DNA of 64,000 nt, taken from the NCBI GenBank assembly GCA_949752795.1, contig CATKHW010000059.1, positions 186,001-250,000 on the forward strand, written 5' to 3'. Positions 48,063 to 61,036 of this stretch are shown here, one piece after another. The DNA is from Hyperoodon ampullatus (Eukaryota > Chordata > Mammalia > Artiodactyla > Ziphiidae). The number at the start of each line of letters is the position of its first letter. Position 1 is the first letter of the stretch. The position numbers were made by a program, and so were the translations under genes. The notes under the pieces are model-generated. The model worked only from the letters and a program-made list of their open reading frames with translations. It was not told where the DNA came from and did no database searches.

Positions 48063-48868
48063 CAAGCAAGCGGGCAATGCAAATCTGCACTACAGAGAAG
48101 TATCACTTCTCACCGGTCAAAAGGGACATCCACAAAATGTGTAAAAACCAGAAAGGCAAGACAGGCCCTGGAGAACAGGGAGCCTTGTTATGCTGATGGG
48201 CGGGATGTAAATTGCCAACTGCCTCTCTGGAGGAGTTCATTGTGTTCCCTAAAACAAGTAAACAACAGAGCTACAGAGCCAAGGGCACTTCCAGTCTAGG
48301 GAATATACCTTTGGAAAACTGAAAATCAATAAGACAGAGCCACCCCAAAATTTAGGGCTGCACTGCTTACAAGGACCTGAACTTGTACACCTTAAATATC
48401 CCAGGAAATATAAAAATGGTTCAAAAAATTGTGGTACATACGTACGATGGAATATCCCTCAGCCATGAAATCAATGTCATAAGCCCAGTAGCAGCAAAAT
48501 GGGTGGATTCAGGTACGATGATTCTAAGTGAAATAGGTCACACAGGAAAAGAAACTTATCATAATATATCACTTATGAAGATCCTGTAAACATGGCTACA
48601 CTTGAACTGAGTTAGGAAAGAGAACAGTGTCTCACATTTAGAAAACACTCTTATGCCTGCTTAAGGGGGAAGGAGAGGTGGGGTGATGCATAAAACCAGA
48701 GTTTGATATAAGCACAGGTACCGTTCCAAAAACCAACTATGGAATAGACAAGACCTACACCTTCCTCAGTGAAAGGGACTCAAAACCCCATATTTCCCAC
48801 AGAGGAATATATCTGACTAGTAAGAATCTTAAAACCTATGTATTTATATGTCTCCGTAAGGGAATCAA

Positions 48869-50604
48869 GTGTGTCTAGACTGGCATAAACATGGCAACGA
48901 GAATCAGCTCAAACCCACTATAAAAAGGAATTTCAAAAACAGAACAAAAAAACTGGGAAATTCTTTACAATTCCTTCAGGGTCTCTGATGAAACCTGGAA
49001 GGACCCTATCTACAATGAGAGCTGGATGTGGCATAAGGCTGGACACTTGGGATTGAGAGGATTGGTGAGATTGGGTGAGCAAATGCAGACCCTTTAAAGC
49101 AATAATGCATGTCACCCATTCCATGGGTCCCAACTCTCCAGGTTGAAGGGAATATTACTACAGCTATAACATGTACGGGAAACCTAGAGAACGGACACAC
49201 TGTGAATACGAAATGTTTCTAAAACTCAACGAATAGTCCCTATCCTGGTGATCCGGTTTGACTTAACATCTGCTTTACTATCAACCTCCCAACTTGGAGA
49301 GACAGCCCCTTTACCTGCTGGTTCGCACAGGTTTCCAATTTGGCAGAGGATAAAAGGGAAGAGGGAGAACCAATGAGAGAGTAGCTGTTAGGCATTTGGA
49401 CGGGCACATATCACTGTAATTTCCCGGCAGGAAGAAGAATTAACCAAAGTCTTAGCCACCCACCGGGAACCAGTATAGGTCCTGAACCAAAATTTTGGAC
49501 TTGCGGTCAGCTCACCAAAAACGAGTTGAAAAATGGTGCTCAGGGGCACAGCAATTCACAAACTGGCCTAGTAATAAAGGAAAAGTATCATCCAAAAATC
49601 TGTTGAGGGAAGGCAACGAGGCGGACTTGAAAGCGAGGCAGAATAGCAGGAAACAGATTTCAAGAGGTACGTTGGAATCGCCTTTAAAGCACAGGAAGAG
49701 GGGCACAACTTCGACAATGATGCACTTGGCCAAAAAGGGCGTATGCGTTTTCTCCTGAATATATTCAGGAGAAAACGCATACGCCCATTTTGGCCAAGCA
49801 AGCAAGCGGGCAATGCAAATCTGCACTGCAAAGAAGTATCACTTCCCACCTGTCAAAAGGGACATCCACAAAATGGGTAAAAACCAGAAAGGCAAGACAG
49901 GCCATGGAGAACAGGGAGCCTTGTTATGCAGACGGGCGGGATGTAAATTGCCAACTGCCTCTCTGGAGGAGTGCATTGTGTTCCCTAAAACAAGTAAACA
50001 ACAGAGCTACAGAGCCAAGGGCACTTCTAGTCTAGGGAATATACCTTGGGAAAACTGAAAATCAATAAGACAGAGCCATCCCAAAATTTAGGGCTGCACT
50101 GCTTACAAGGACCTCAACTTGTACACCTTAAATATCCCAGGAAATATAAAAATGGTTCAAAAAATTGTGGTACTTACATACGATGGAATATCCCTCAGCC
50201 ATGAAATCAATGTCATAAGACCAGTAGCAGCAAAATGGGTGGATTCAGGTACGATGATTCTAAGTGAAATAGGTCACACAGGAAAAGAAACTTATCATAA
50301 GATATCACTTATGAAGATCCTGTAAACATGGCTACACTTGAACTGAGTTAGGAAAGAGAACAAAGACTCACATTTAGAAAACACTCTTATGCCTGCTTAA
50401 GGGGGAAGGAGAGGTGGGGTGCTGCATAAAACCAGAGTTTGTTATAAGCACAGGTACCATTCCAAAAACCAAATATGGAATAGACAAGACCTACACCTTC
50501 CTCAGTGAAAGGGACTCAAAACTCCATATTTCCCGCAGAGGAATATATCTGACTAGTAAGAATCTTAAAACCTATGTATTGATATGTCTCCGTAAGGGAA
50601 TCAA
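48869..50604 (+). repeat. satA unit (1736 bp)
   Basis: Palindrome 49725-49798 with one mismatch in the right arm (CGCCCATTTTGG). Shares the ACTTGTACACC deletion form near 50118 with the previous unit (48380), a sign of local homogenisation. Confidence 0.94.
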
Positions 50605-52343
50605 GTGTGTCTAGACTGGCATAAACATGGCAGCGAGAATCAGCTCAAACCCACTATAAAAAGGAATTTCAAAAACAAAACAAGAAAACTGGGAAATTCT
50701 TTAAAATTCCTTCAGGGTCTCTGATGAAACCTGGAATGACCCTAGCTACAACGAGAGCTGGATGTGGCATAAGGCTGGACACTTGGGACTGAGAGGATTG
50801 GTGAGATTGGGTGAGCAAATGCAGACCCTTTAAAGCAATAATGCATGGCACGCATTCCATGGGTCCCAACTCTCCAGGTTGATGGGAATATTAATACAGC
50901 TATAACATGTACGGGAAACCTAGAGAACGGACACACTGTGAATACGAAAGGTTTCTAAAACTCAACGAATAGTCCCTCACCTGGTGATTCGGTTTGACTT
51001 TCCATCTGCTTTACTATCAACCTCCCAACTTGGAGAGACAGCCCCTTTAACCTCCTGGTTCGCACAGGTTGCCAATTTGGCAGAGGATGAAAGGGAAGAG
51101 GGAGAACCAATGAGAGAGTAGCTGTTAGGCATTTGGACGGGCACATATCACTGTAATTTCCCGGCAGGAAGAAGAATTAACCAAAGTCTCAGCCACCCAC
51201 CGGGAAACAGTATAGGTCCTGAACCAAAATTTTGGACTTGCGGTCAGCTCACCAAAAACGAGTTGAAAAATGGAGCTCAGGGGCACGGCAATTCACAAAC
51301 TGGCCAAGTAATAAAGGACAACTATCGTCCAAAAATCTGTTGAGGGAAGGCAACGAGGCGGACTTGAAAGCGAGGCAGAATAGCAGGAAACAGATTTCAA
51401 GAGGTACGTTGGAATCGCCTTTAAAGCACAGGAAGAGGGGCACAACTTCGACAATGATGCACTTGGCCAAAAAGGGCGTATGCGTTTTCTCCTGAATATA
51501 TTCAGGAGAAAACGCATACGCCCTTTTTGGCCAAGCAAGCAAGCGGGCAATGCAAATCTGCACTACAAAGAAGTATCACTTCCCAGCGGTCAAAAGGGAC
51601 ATCCACAAAATGTGCAAAAACGAGAAAGGCAAGACAGGCCCTGGAGAACAGGGAACCTTGTTATGCTGATGGGCGGGATGTAAATTGCCAAATGCCTCTC
51701 TGGAGGAGTGCATTGTGTTCCCTAAAACAAGTAAACAACAGAGCTACAGAGCCAAGGGCACTTCCAGTCTAGGGAATGTACCTTGGGAAAACTGAAAATC
51801 AATAAGGCAGGGCCACCCCAAAATTTAGGGCTGCACTGCTTACAATGACCTCAACTTGGGTACACCTTAAATATCCCAGGAAATATAAAAATGGTTCAAA
51901 AAATTGTGGTACTTACGTACGATGGTATATCCCTCAGCCATGAAATCAATGTCATAAGACCAGTAGCAGCAAAATGGGTGGATTCAGGTACGATGATGCT
52001 AAGTGAAATAAGTCACACAGAAAAAGAAACTTATCATAAAATATCACTTATGAAGATCCTGTAAACATGGCTACACTTGAACTGAGTTAGGAAAGAGAAC
52101 AGTGTCTCACATTTAGAAAACACTCTTATGCCTGCTTAAGGGGGAAGGAGAGGTGGGGTGATGCATAAAACCAGAGTTTGATATAAGCACAGGTGCCTTT
52201 CCAAAAAGCAACTATGGAATAGACAAGACCTACACCTTCCTCAGTGAAAGGGACTCAAAACCCCATATATCCCGCAGAGGAATATATCTGACTAGTAAGA
52301 ATCTTAAAACCTATGTATTGATTTGTCTCCATAAGGGAATCAA
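50605..52343 (+). repeat. satA unit (1739 bp)
   Basis: Perfect palindrome 51462-51535. Shares GGTGATTCGGTTTGAC, GGGGCACGGCAATTC and CTGGCCAAGTAAT with the next unit, so the two are close relatives. Confidence 0.95.
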
Positions 52344-54082
52344 GTGTGTCTAGACTGGCATAAACATGGCAGCGAGAATCAGCTCAAACCCACTATAAAA
52401 AGGAATTTCAAAAACAAAACAAAAAAACTGGGATATTCTTTAAAATTCCTTCAGGGTCTCTGATGAAACCTGGAATGACCCTATCTACAACGAGAGCTGG
52501 ATGTGGCATAAGGCTGGACACTTGGGACTGAGAGGATTGGTGAGATTGGGTGAGCAAATGCAGACCCTTTAAAGCAATAATGCATGGCACGCATTCCATG
52601 GGTCCCAACTCTCCAGGTTGAAGGGAATATTTCTACAGCTATAACATGTACGGGAAACCTAGAGAACGGACACACTGTGAATACGAAAGGTTTCTAAAAC
52701 TCAACGAATAGTCCTTCTCCTGGTGATTCGGTTTGACTTTCCATCTGCTTTACTATCAACCTCCCAACTTGGAGAGACAGCCCCTTTAACCTCCTGGTTC
52801 GCACAGGTTGCCAATTTGGCAGAGAATGAAAGGGAATAGAGAGAACCAATGAGAGAGTAGCTGTTAGGCATTTGGACGGGCACATATCACTGTAATTTCC
52901 CGGCAGGAAGAAGAATTAAGCAAAGTCTTAGCCACCCACCGGGAACCAGTATAGGTCCTGAAACAAAATTTTGGACTTGCGGTCAGCTCACCAAAAACGA
53001 GTTGAAAAATGGAGCTCAGGGGCACGGCAATTCACAAACTGGCCAAGTAATAAAGGACAACTATCGTCCAAAAATCTGTTGAGGGAAGGCAACGAGGCGG
53101 ACTTGAAAGCGAGGCAGAATAGCAGGAAACAGATTTCAAGAGGTACGTTGGAATCGCCTTTAAAGCACAGGAAGAGGGGCACAACTTCGACAATGATGCA
53201 CTTGGCCAAAAAGGGCGTATGCGTTTTCTCCTGAATATATTCAGGAGAAAACGCATACGCCCTTTTTGGAGAAGCAAGCAAGCGGGCAATGCAAATCTGC
53301 ACTACAAAGAAGCATCACTTCCCACTGGTCAAAAGGGACATCCACAAATTGTGTAAAAACCAGAAAGGCAAGACAGGCCCTGGAGAACAAGGAGCCTTGT
53401 TATGCTGATGGGCGGGATGTAAATTGCCAACTGCCTCTCTGGAGGAGTGCATTGTGTTCCCTAAAACAAGTAAAGAACAGAGCTACAGAGCCAAGGGCAC
53501 TTCCAGTCTAGGGAATATACCTTGGGAAAACTGAAAATCAATAAGACAGAGCCACCCCAAAATTTAGGGCTGCACTGCTTACAAGGACCTCAACTTGGGT
53601 ACACCATAAATATCCCAGGAAATATAAAAATGGTTCAAAAAATTGTGGTACTTACGTACGATGGAATATCCCTCAGCCATGAAATCAATGTCATAAGACC
53701 AGAAGCAGCAAAATGGGTGGATTCAGGTACGATGATTCTAAGTGAAATAAGTCACACAGTAAAAGAAACTTATCATAAGATATCACTTATGATGATCCTG
53801 TAAACATGGCTACACTTGAACTGAGTTAGGAACGAGAGCAGTGTCTCACATTTAGAAAACGCTCTTATGCCTGCTTAAGGGGGAAGGAGAGGTGGGGTGA
53901 TGCATAAAACCAGAGTTTGATATAAGCACAGGTACCGTTCCAAAAACCAACTATGGAATAGACAAGACCTACACCTTCCTCAGTGAAAGGGACTCAAAAC
54001 CCCATATTTCCCGCAGAGGAATATATCTGACTAGTAAGAATCTTAAAACCTATGTATTGATATGTCTCCGTAAGGGAATCAA
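52344..54082 (+). repeat. satA unit (1739 bp)
   Basis: Palindrome 53201-53274; the outer right arm is changed to TTTTTGGAGAAGC. Private variants AGAAGCAGCAAAATGG, ATGATGATCC and GGAACGAGAGCAG recur two units later near 57178-57310. Confidence 0.95.
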
Positions 54083-55821
54083 GTGTGTCTAGACTGGCAT
54101 AAACATGACAGCGAGAATCAGCTCAAACCCACTATAAAAAGGAATTTCAAAAACAAAACAAAAAAACTGGGAAATTCTTTACAATTCCTTCAGAGTCCCT
54201 GATGAAACCTGGAATGACCCTATCTACAACAACAGCTGGCTGTGGCATAAGGCTGGACACTTGGGACAGAGAGGATTGGTGAGATTGGGTGAGCAAATGC
54301 AGAGCCTTTAAAGCAATAATGGATGGCACCCATTCCATGGGTCTCAACTCTCCAGGTTGAAGGGAATATTTCTACAGTTATAACATGTACGGGAAACCTA
54401 GAGAACGACACACTGTGAATACAAAAGGTTTCTAAAACTCAACGAATAGTCCCTCTCCTGGTGCTCCGGTTTGACTTTCCATCTGCTTTACTATCAACCT
54501 CCCAACTTGGAGAGACAGCCCCTTTAATCTCCTGGTTCGCACATGTTGCCAATTTGGCATAGGATGAAAGTGAAGAGGGAGAACCAATGAGAGAGTAGCT
54601 GTTAGGCATTTGGACGGGCACATATCACTGTAATTTCTCAGCAGGAAGAAGTATTAACCAAAGTCTCAGCCACCCACCGGGGACCAGTATATGTCCTGAA
54701 CCAAAATTTTGGACTTGCGGTCAGCTCACTAAAAACGAGTTGAATAATGGAGCTCAGGGGCACAGCAATTCACAAACTGGCCGAATAATAAAGGACAACT
54801 ATCGTCCAAAAATCTGTTGAGGGACGGCAACGAGGCGGACTTGAAAGCGAGGCAGAATAGCAGGAAACAGATTTCAAGAGGTACGTTGGAATCGCCTTTG
54901 AAGCACAGGAAGAGGGGCACAACTTCGACAATGATGCACTTGGCCAAAAAGGGCGTATGCGTTTTCTCCTGAATATATTCAGGAGAAAACGCATACACCC
55001 TTTTTGGCCAAGCAAGCAAGCGGGCAATGCAAATCTGCACTACAAAGAAGTATCACTTCCCACCGGTCAAAAGGGACATCCACAAAATGTGTAAAAACCA
55101 GAAAGGCAAGACAGGCCCTGGAGAACAGGGAGCCTTGTTATGCTGATGGGCGGGATGTAAATTGCCAACTGCCTCTCTGGAGGGGTTCATTGTGTTCCCT
55201 AAAACAAGTAAACAACAGAGCTACAGAGCCAAGGGCACTTCCAGTCTAGGGAATATACCTTGGGAAAACAGAAAATCAATAAGGCAGAGCCACCCCAAAA
55301 TTTAGGGCTGCACTGCTTACAAGGACCTCAACTTGGGTACACTTTAAATATCCCAGGAAATATAAAAATGGTTCAAAAAATTGTGGTACTTACGTACAAT
55401 GGAATATCCCTCAGCCGTCAAATCAATGTCATAAGACCAGTAGCAGCAAAATGGGTGGATTCAGGTACGATGATTCTAAGTGAAATATGTCACACAGAAA
55501 AAGAAACTTATCATAAAATATCACTTATGAAGATCCTGTAAACATGGCTACACTTGAACTGAGTTAGGAAAGAGAACAGTGTCTCACATTTAGAAAACAC
55601 TCTTATGCCTGCTTAAGGGGGAAGGAGAGGTGGGGTGATGCATGAAACATGAGTTTGATATAAGCACACGTATCGTTCCAAAAACCAACTATGGAATAGA
55701 CAAGACCTACACCTTTCTCAGTGAAAGGGACTAAAAACACCATATTTCCCGCAGAGGAATATATCTGACTAGTAAGAATCTTAAAAACCTATGTATTGAT
55801 ATGTCTCCGTAAGGGAATCAA
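54083..55821 (+). repeat. satA unit (1739 bp)
   Basis: Palindrome 54939-55012 with one mismatch (CATACACCC). Its end carries GATGCATGAAACATGAG and CACACGTATCG at 55637, shared with the units ending near 61036 and 62775. Confidence 0.95.
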
Positions 55822-57558
55822 GTGTGTCTAGACTGGCATAAACATGGCAGCGAGAATCAGCTCAAACGCACTATAAAAAGGAATTTCAAAAACAAAACAA
55901 AAAAAATGGGAAATTCTTTACAATTCCTTCAGGGGATCTAAGGAAACCTGGAATGACCCTATATACAATGACAGCTGGATGTGGCATAAGGAGGGACACT
56001 TGGGACTGAGACGATTCGTGAGATTGGGTGAGCAAATGCAGTCCCTTTAAAGCACAAATGCTTGGCAACCATTCCATGAGTCCCAACTCTCCAGGTTGAA
56101 GGGAATATTACTACAGTTATAACATGTACGGGAAACCTAGAGAACGGACACACTGTGAATATGAAAGGTTTCTAAAACTCAACGAATAGTCCCTATCCTG
56201 GTGCTCCAGTTTGACATTCCATCTGCTTTACTATCAACCTCCCAACTTGGAGAGACAGCCCCTTTAACCTCCTGGTTCGCACAGGTTGCCAATTTGGCAG
56301 AAGATGAAAGGGAAGAGGGAGAACTAATGAGAGAGTAGCTGTGAGGCATTTGGAGGGGCACATATCTCTGTAATTTCCCGGCAGGAAGAAGAATTAACCA
56401 AAGTCTCAGCCACCCACCGGGAACCAGTATAGGTCCTGAACCAAAATTTTGGACTTGCGGTCAGCTCACGAAAAACGAGTTGAAAAATGGGGCTCAGGGG
56501 CACAGCAATTCACAAACTGGCCGAGTAATAAAGGACAACTATCGTCCAAAAATTTGTTGAGGGAAGGCAACGAGGCGGACTTCAAAGTGAGGCAGAATAG
56601 CAGGAAACAGATTTCAAGAGGTACGTTGGAAACGCCTTTAAAGCACAGGAAGAGGGACACAACTTCAACAATGATGCACTTGGCCAAAAAGGGCGTATGC
56701 GTTTTCTCCTGAATATATTCAGGAGAAAACGCATACGCCCTTTTTGGCCAAGCAAGCAAGCGGGCAATGCAAATCTGCACTACAAAGAAGTATCACTTCC
56801 CACCGGTCAAAAGGGACATCCACAAATGTGTAAAAACCAGAAAGGCAAGACAGGCCCTGGAGAACTGGGAGCCTTGTTATGCTGATGGGCGGGATGTAAA
56901 TTGCCAACTGCCTCTCTGGAGGAGTGCATTGTGTTCCCTAAAACAAGTAAAGAACAGAGCTACAGAGCCAAGGGCACTTCCAGTCTAAGGAATATACCTT
57001 GGGAAAACTGAAAATGAATAAGACACAGCCACCCCAAAATTTAGGGCTGCACTGCTTACAAGGACCTCAACTTGGGTACACCTTAATATCCCAGGAAATA
57101 TAAAAATGGTTCCAAAAATTGTGGTACTTACGTACGATGGAATATCCCTCAGACATGAAATCAGTGTCATAAGACCAGAAGCAGAAAAATGGGTGGATTC
57201 AGGTACGATGATTCTAAGTGAAATAAGTCACACAGAAAAAGAAACTTATCATAAGATATCACTTATGATGATCCTAAAAACATGGCTACACTTGAACTGA
57301 GTTAGGAACGAGAGCAGTGTCTCACATTTAGAAAACACTCTTATGCCTGCTTAAGAGGGAAGGAGAGGTGGGGTGATGCATAAAACCAGAGTTTGATATA
57401 AGCACAGGTACCGTTCCTAAAACCAGCTATGGAATAGACAAGACCTACACCTTCCTCAGTGAAAGGGACTCAAAACCCCATATTTCCCGCAGCGGAATAT
57501 ATCTGACTAGTAAGAATCTTAAAACCTAAGTATTGATATGTCTCCGTAAGGGAATCAA
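55822..57558 (+). repeat. satA unit (1737 bp)
   Basis: Perfect palindrome 56679-56752. The CENP-B-like site here (56621-56637) reads GTACGTTGGAAACGCCT, the closest to the box in the window. Its first part (GGGGATCTAAGGAAACC, CATAAGGAGGGACAC) matches the last unit of the window. Confidence 0.95.
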
Positions 57559-59297
57559 GTGTGTCTAGACTGGCATAAACATGGCAGCGAGAATCAGCTC
57601 AAACCCACTACAAAAAGGAATTTCAAAAACAAAACAAAAAAACTGGGAAATTCTTTACAATTCCTTCAGGGTCTCTGATGAAACCTGGAATGACCCTATC
57701 TACAATGACAGCTGGCTGTGGCATAAGGCTGGACACTTGGGACTGAGAGGATTGTTGAGATTGGGTGAGCAAATGCACACCCTTTAAAGCAATAATGCAT
57801 GGCACCCATTACATGGGTCCCAACTCTCCAGGATAAAGGGAATATTACTACAGTTATAACATGTACGGGAAACCTAGAGAACGGACACACTGTGAATACG
57901 AAAGGTTTCTAAAACTCACCGAATAGCCCGTATCCTGGTGCACCGGTTTGACTTTCCATCTGCTTTACTATCAACCTCCCAACTTGGAGAGACAGCCCCT
58001 TTAACCTCCTGGTTCGCACAGGTTTCCAATTAGGCAGAGGATGAAAGGGAAGAGGGAGAACCAATGAGAGAGTAGCTGTTAGGCATTTGGACGGGCACAT
58101 ATCACTCTAACTTCCCGGCAGGAAGAAGAATTAACCAAAGTCTCAGCCACACACCGGGAACCAGTATAGGTCCTGAAGCAAAATTTTGGCCTTGCGGTCA
58201 GCTCACCAAAAACGAGTTGAAAAATGGAGCTCAGGGGCACAGCAATTCACAAACTGGCCGAGTAATAAAGGACAACTATCGTCCAAAAATCTGTTGAGGA
58301 AAGGCAACGAGGCGGACTTGAAAGCGAGGCAGAATAGCAGGAAACAGATTTCAAGAGGTACGTTGGAATCGCCTTTAAAGCACAGGAAGAGGGGCACAAC
58401 TTCGACAATGATGCACTTGGGCAAAAAGGGCGTATGCGTTTTCTCCTGAATATATTCAGGAGAAAACGCATACGCCCTTTTTGGTCAAGCAAGCAAGCGG
58501 GCAATGCAAATCTGCACTACAAAGAAGTATCACTTCCCACCGGTCAAAAGGGACATCCACAAAATATGTAAAAACCAGAAAGGCAAGACAGGCCCTGGAG
58601 AACAGGGAGCATTGTTATGCTGATGGGCGGGATGTAAATTGCCAACTGCCTCTCTGGAGGAGTGCATTGTGTTCCCTAAAACAAGTAAACAACAGAGCTA
58701 CAGAGCCAAGGGCACTTCCAGCCTAGGGAATATACCTTGGGAAAACTGAAAATCAATGAGACAGAGCCACCCCAAAATTTAGGGCTGCACTGCTTACAAG
58801 GACCTCAACTTGGATACATATTAAGTATCCCAGGAAATATAAAAATGGTTCAAAAAATTGTGGTAATTACGTATGATGGAATATCCCTCAGCCGTGAAAT
58901 CAATGTCATAAGACCAGTAGCAGCAAAATGGGTGGATTCAGGTACGATGATTCTAAGTGAAATAAGTCACACAGAAAAAGAAACTTATCATAAGATATCA
59001 CTTATGAAGATCCTATAAACATGGCTACACTTGAACTGAGTTAGGAAAGACAACAGTGTCTCTTATTTAGAAAACACTCTTATGCCTGCTTAAGGGGGTA
59101 GGAGAGGTGGGGTGATGCATAAAACCAGAGTTTGATATAAGCACAGGTACCGTTTCAAAAACCAAATATGGAATAGACAAGACCTAAACCTTCCTCAGTG
59201 AAAGGGACTCAAAAAACCATATTTCCCGCAGAGGAATATATGTGACTATTAAGAATATTAAAACCTATGTATTGATATGTCTCTGAAAGGGAAACAA
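57559..59297 (+). repeat. satA unit (1739 bp)
   Basis: Palindrome 58416-58489 with mismatches in both outer arms (CTTGGGCAAAAA and TTTTTGGTCAAG). Otherwise close to the consensus. Confidence 0.95.
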
Positions 59298-61036
59298 GTG
59301 TGTCTAGACTGGCATAAACATGGCAGCGAAAATCAGCTCAAACCTACTATAAAAAGGAATTTCAAAAACAAAACAAAAAAACTGGGAAATTCTTTACAAT
59401 TCCTTCAGGGTCTCTGATGAAACCTGGAATGACCCTATCTACAACGACAGCTGGATGTGGCATAAGGCTGGACACTTGGGACTGAGAGGATTGGTGAGAT
59501 TGCGTGAGCAAATGTAGACCCTTTAAAGCACAAATGCTTGACACCCATTCCATGAGTCCCAACTCTCCAGGTTGAAGGCAATATTACTACAGTTATAACA
59601 TGTACAGGAAACCTAGAGATCGGACACACTGTGAATACGAAAGGTTTCTAAAACTCAACGAATAGTCCCTCTCCTGCTTCCCCGGTTTGACTTTCCATCT
59701 GCTTTACTATCAACCTCCCAAATTGGAGAGACAGCCCCTTTAACCTCCTAGTTCACACAGGTTGCCAATTTGGCAGTGGATGAAAGGGATGAGGGAGAAC
59801 CAATGAGAGAGTAGCTGTTAGGCATTTGGACGGGCACATATCACTGTAATTTCCCGGTAGGAAGAAGAATTAACCAAAGTCTCAGCCCCCCACCGGGAAC
59901 CAGTATAGGTCCTGAACCAAAATTTTGGACTTGCGGTCAGCTCACCAAAAACGAGTTGAAAAATGGAGCTCAGGGGCACAGCAATTCACAAACTGGCCGA
60001 GTAATAAAGGACAACTATCGTCCAAAAATCTGTTGAGGGAAGACAACGAGGCGGACTTGAAAGCGAGGCAGAATAGCAGGAAACAGATTTCAAGAGGTAC
60101 GTTGGAATCGCCTTTAAAGCACAGGAAGAGGGGCACAACTTCGACAATGATGCCCTTGGCCAAAAAGGGCGTATGCGTTTTCTCCTGAATATATTCAGGA
60201 GAAAACGCCTACGTCCTTTTTGGCCAAGCAAGCAAGCGGGCAATGCAAATCTGCACTACAAAGAAGTATCACTTCCCACCGGTCAAAAGGGACATCCACA
60301 AAATGTGTAAAAACCAGAAAGGCAAGACGGTCCCTGGAGAACAGGGAGCCTTGTTATGCTGATGGGCGGGATGTAAATTGCCAACTGCCTCTCTGGAGGA
60401 GTGCATTGTGTTTCCTAAAACAAGTAAAGAAGAGAGCTACAGAGCCAAGGGAACTTCCAGTCTAGGGAATATACCTTGGGAAAACTGAAAATCAATAATA
60501 CAGAGCCACCCCAATATTTAGGGCTCCACTGCTTACAAGGACCTCAACTTGGGTACACCTTAAATATCCCAGGAAATATAAAAATGGTTCAAAAAATTGT
60601 GGTACTTACGTACGATGGAATATCCCTCAGCCATGAAATCAATGTCATAAGACCAGTAGCAGCAAAATGGGTGGATTCAGGTACGATGATTCTAAGTGAA
60701 ATAAGTCACACAGAAAAAGAAACGTATCATAAGATATCACTTATGAAGATCCTGTAAACATGGCTACACTTGAACTGAGTTAGGAAAGAGAACAGTGTCT
60801 CACATTTAGAAAACACTCTTATGCCTGCTTAAGGGGGAAGGAGAGGTGGGGTGATGCATGAAACATGAGTTTGATATAAGCACACGTATCGTTCCAAAAA
60901 CCAACTATGGAATAGACAAGACCTACACCTTTCTCAGTGAAAGGGACTCAAAACACCATATTTCCCGCAGAGGAATATATCTGACTAGTAAGAATCTTAA
61001 AACCTATGTATTGATATGTCTCCGTAAGGGAATCAA
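59298..61036 (+). repeat. satA unit (1739 bp), recent twin 1
   Basis: Identical by eye to the next unit from 59346 on (offset 1739). Palindrome 60155-60228 has the changes CGCCTACGTCC in the right arm, shared with its twin. Confidence 0.95.

Larger units (their letters stand above)
47810..48785 (+). mobile_element. Degenerate L1 ORF2 3' end forming half of satA (model unit)
   Basis: Read in order, landmarks parallel L1: ACAAACTGG...AATAAAGGACAA (compare L1 GCAAACGAATCAATGGACAAAGG), GGCCAAGCAAGCAAG (GGCCAAGACGCACATG), GCAATGCAAATCTGCACTAC (GAAATGCAAATCAAAACTAC), GATGTAAATTG (AATGTAAATTG), GATGGAATATCCCTCAGCCA (AATGGAATATTACTCAGCCA), CTAAGTGAAATA (ATGAAGTAAGT), ATAATATATCACTTATGA, and CTTATGCCTGCTTAAGGGGG. 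Every satA unit has the same half. Confidence 0.7.
47133..48868 (+). repeat. satA unit (1736 bp), reference unit
   Basis: Used here as the model unit: junction GTGTGTCTAGACTGG at 47133, TATAAAA at 47183-47189, a non-L1 half to about 47800, the CENP-B-like motif at 47931-47947, the perfect palindrome at 47989-48062, and the L1-like half from about 47810 to 48785. The variant GGAGTTCATTGTG near 48233 recurs as GGGGTTCATTGTG at 55188. Confidence 0.95.
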
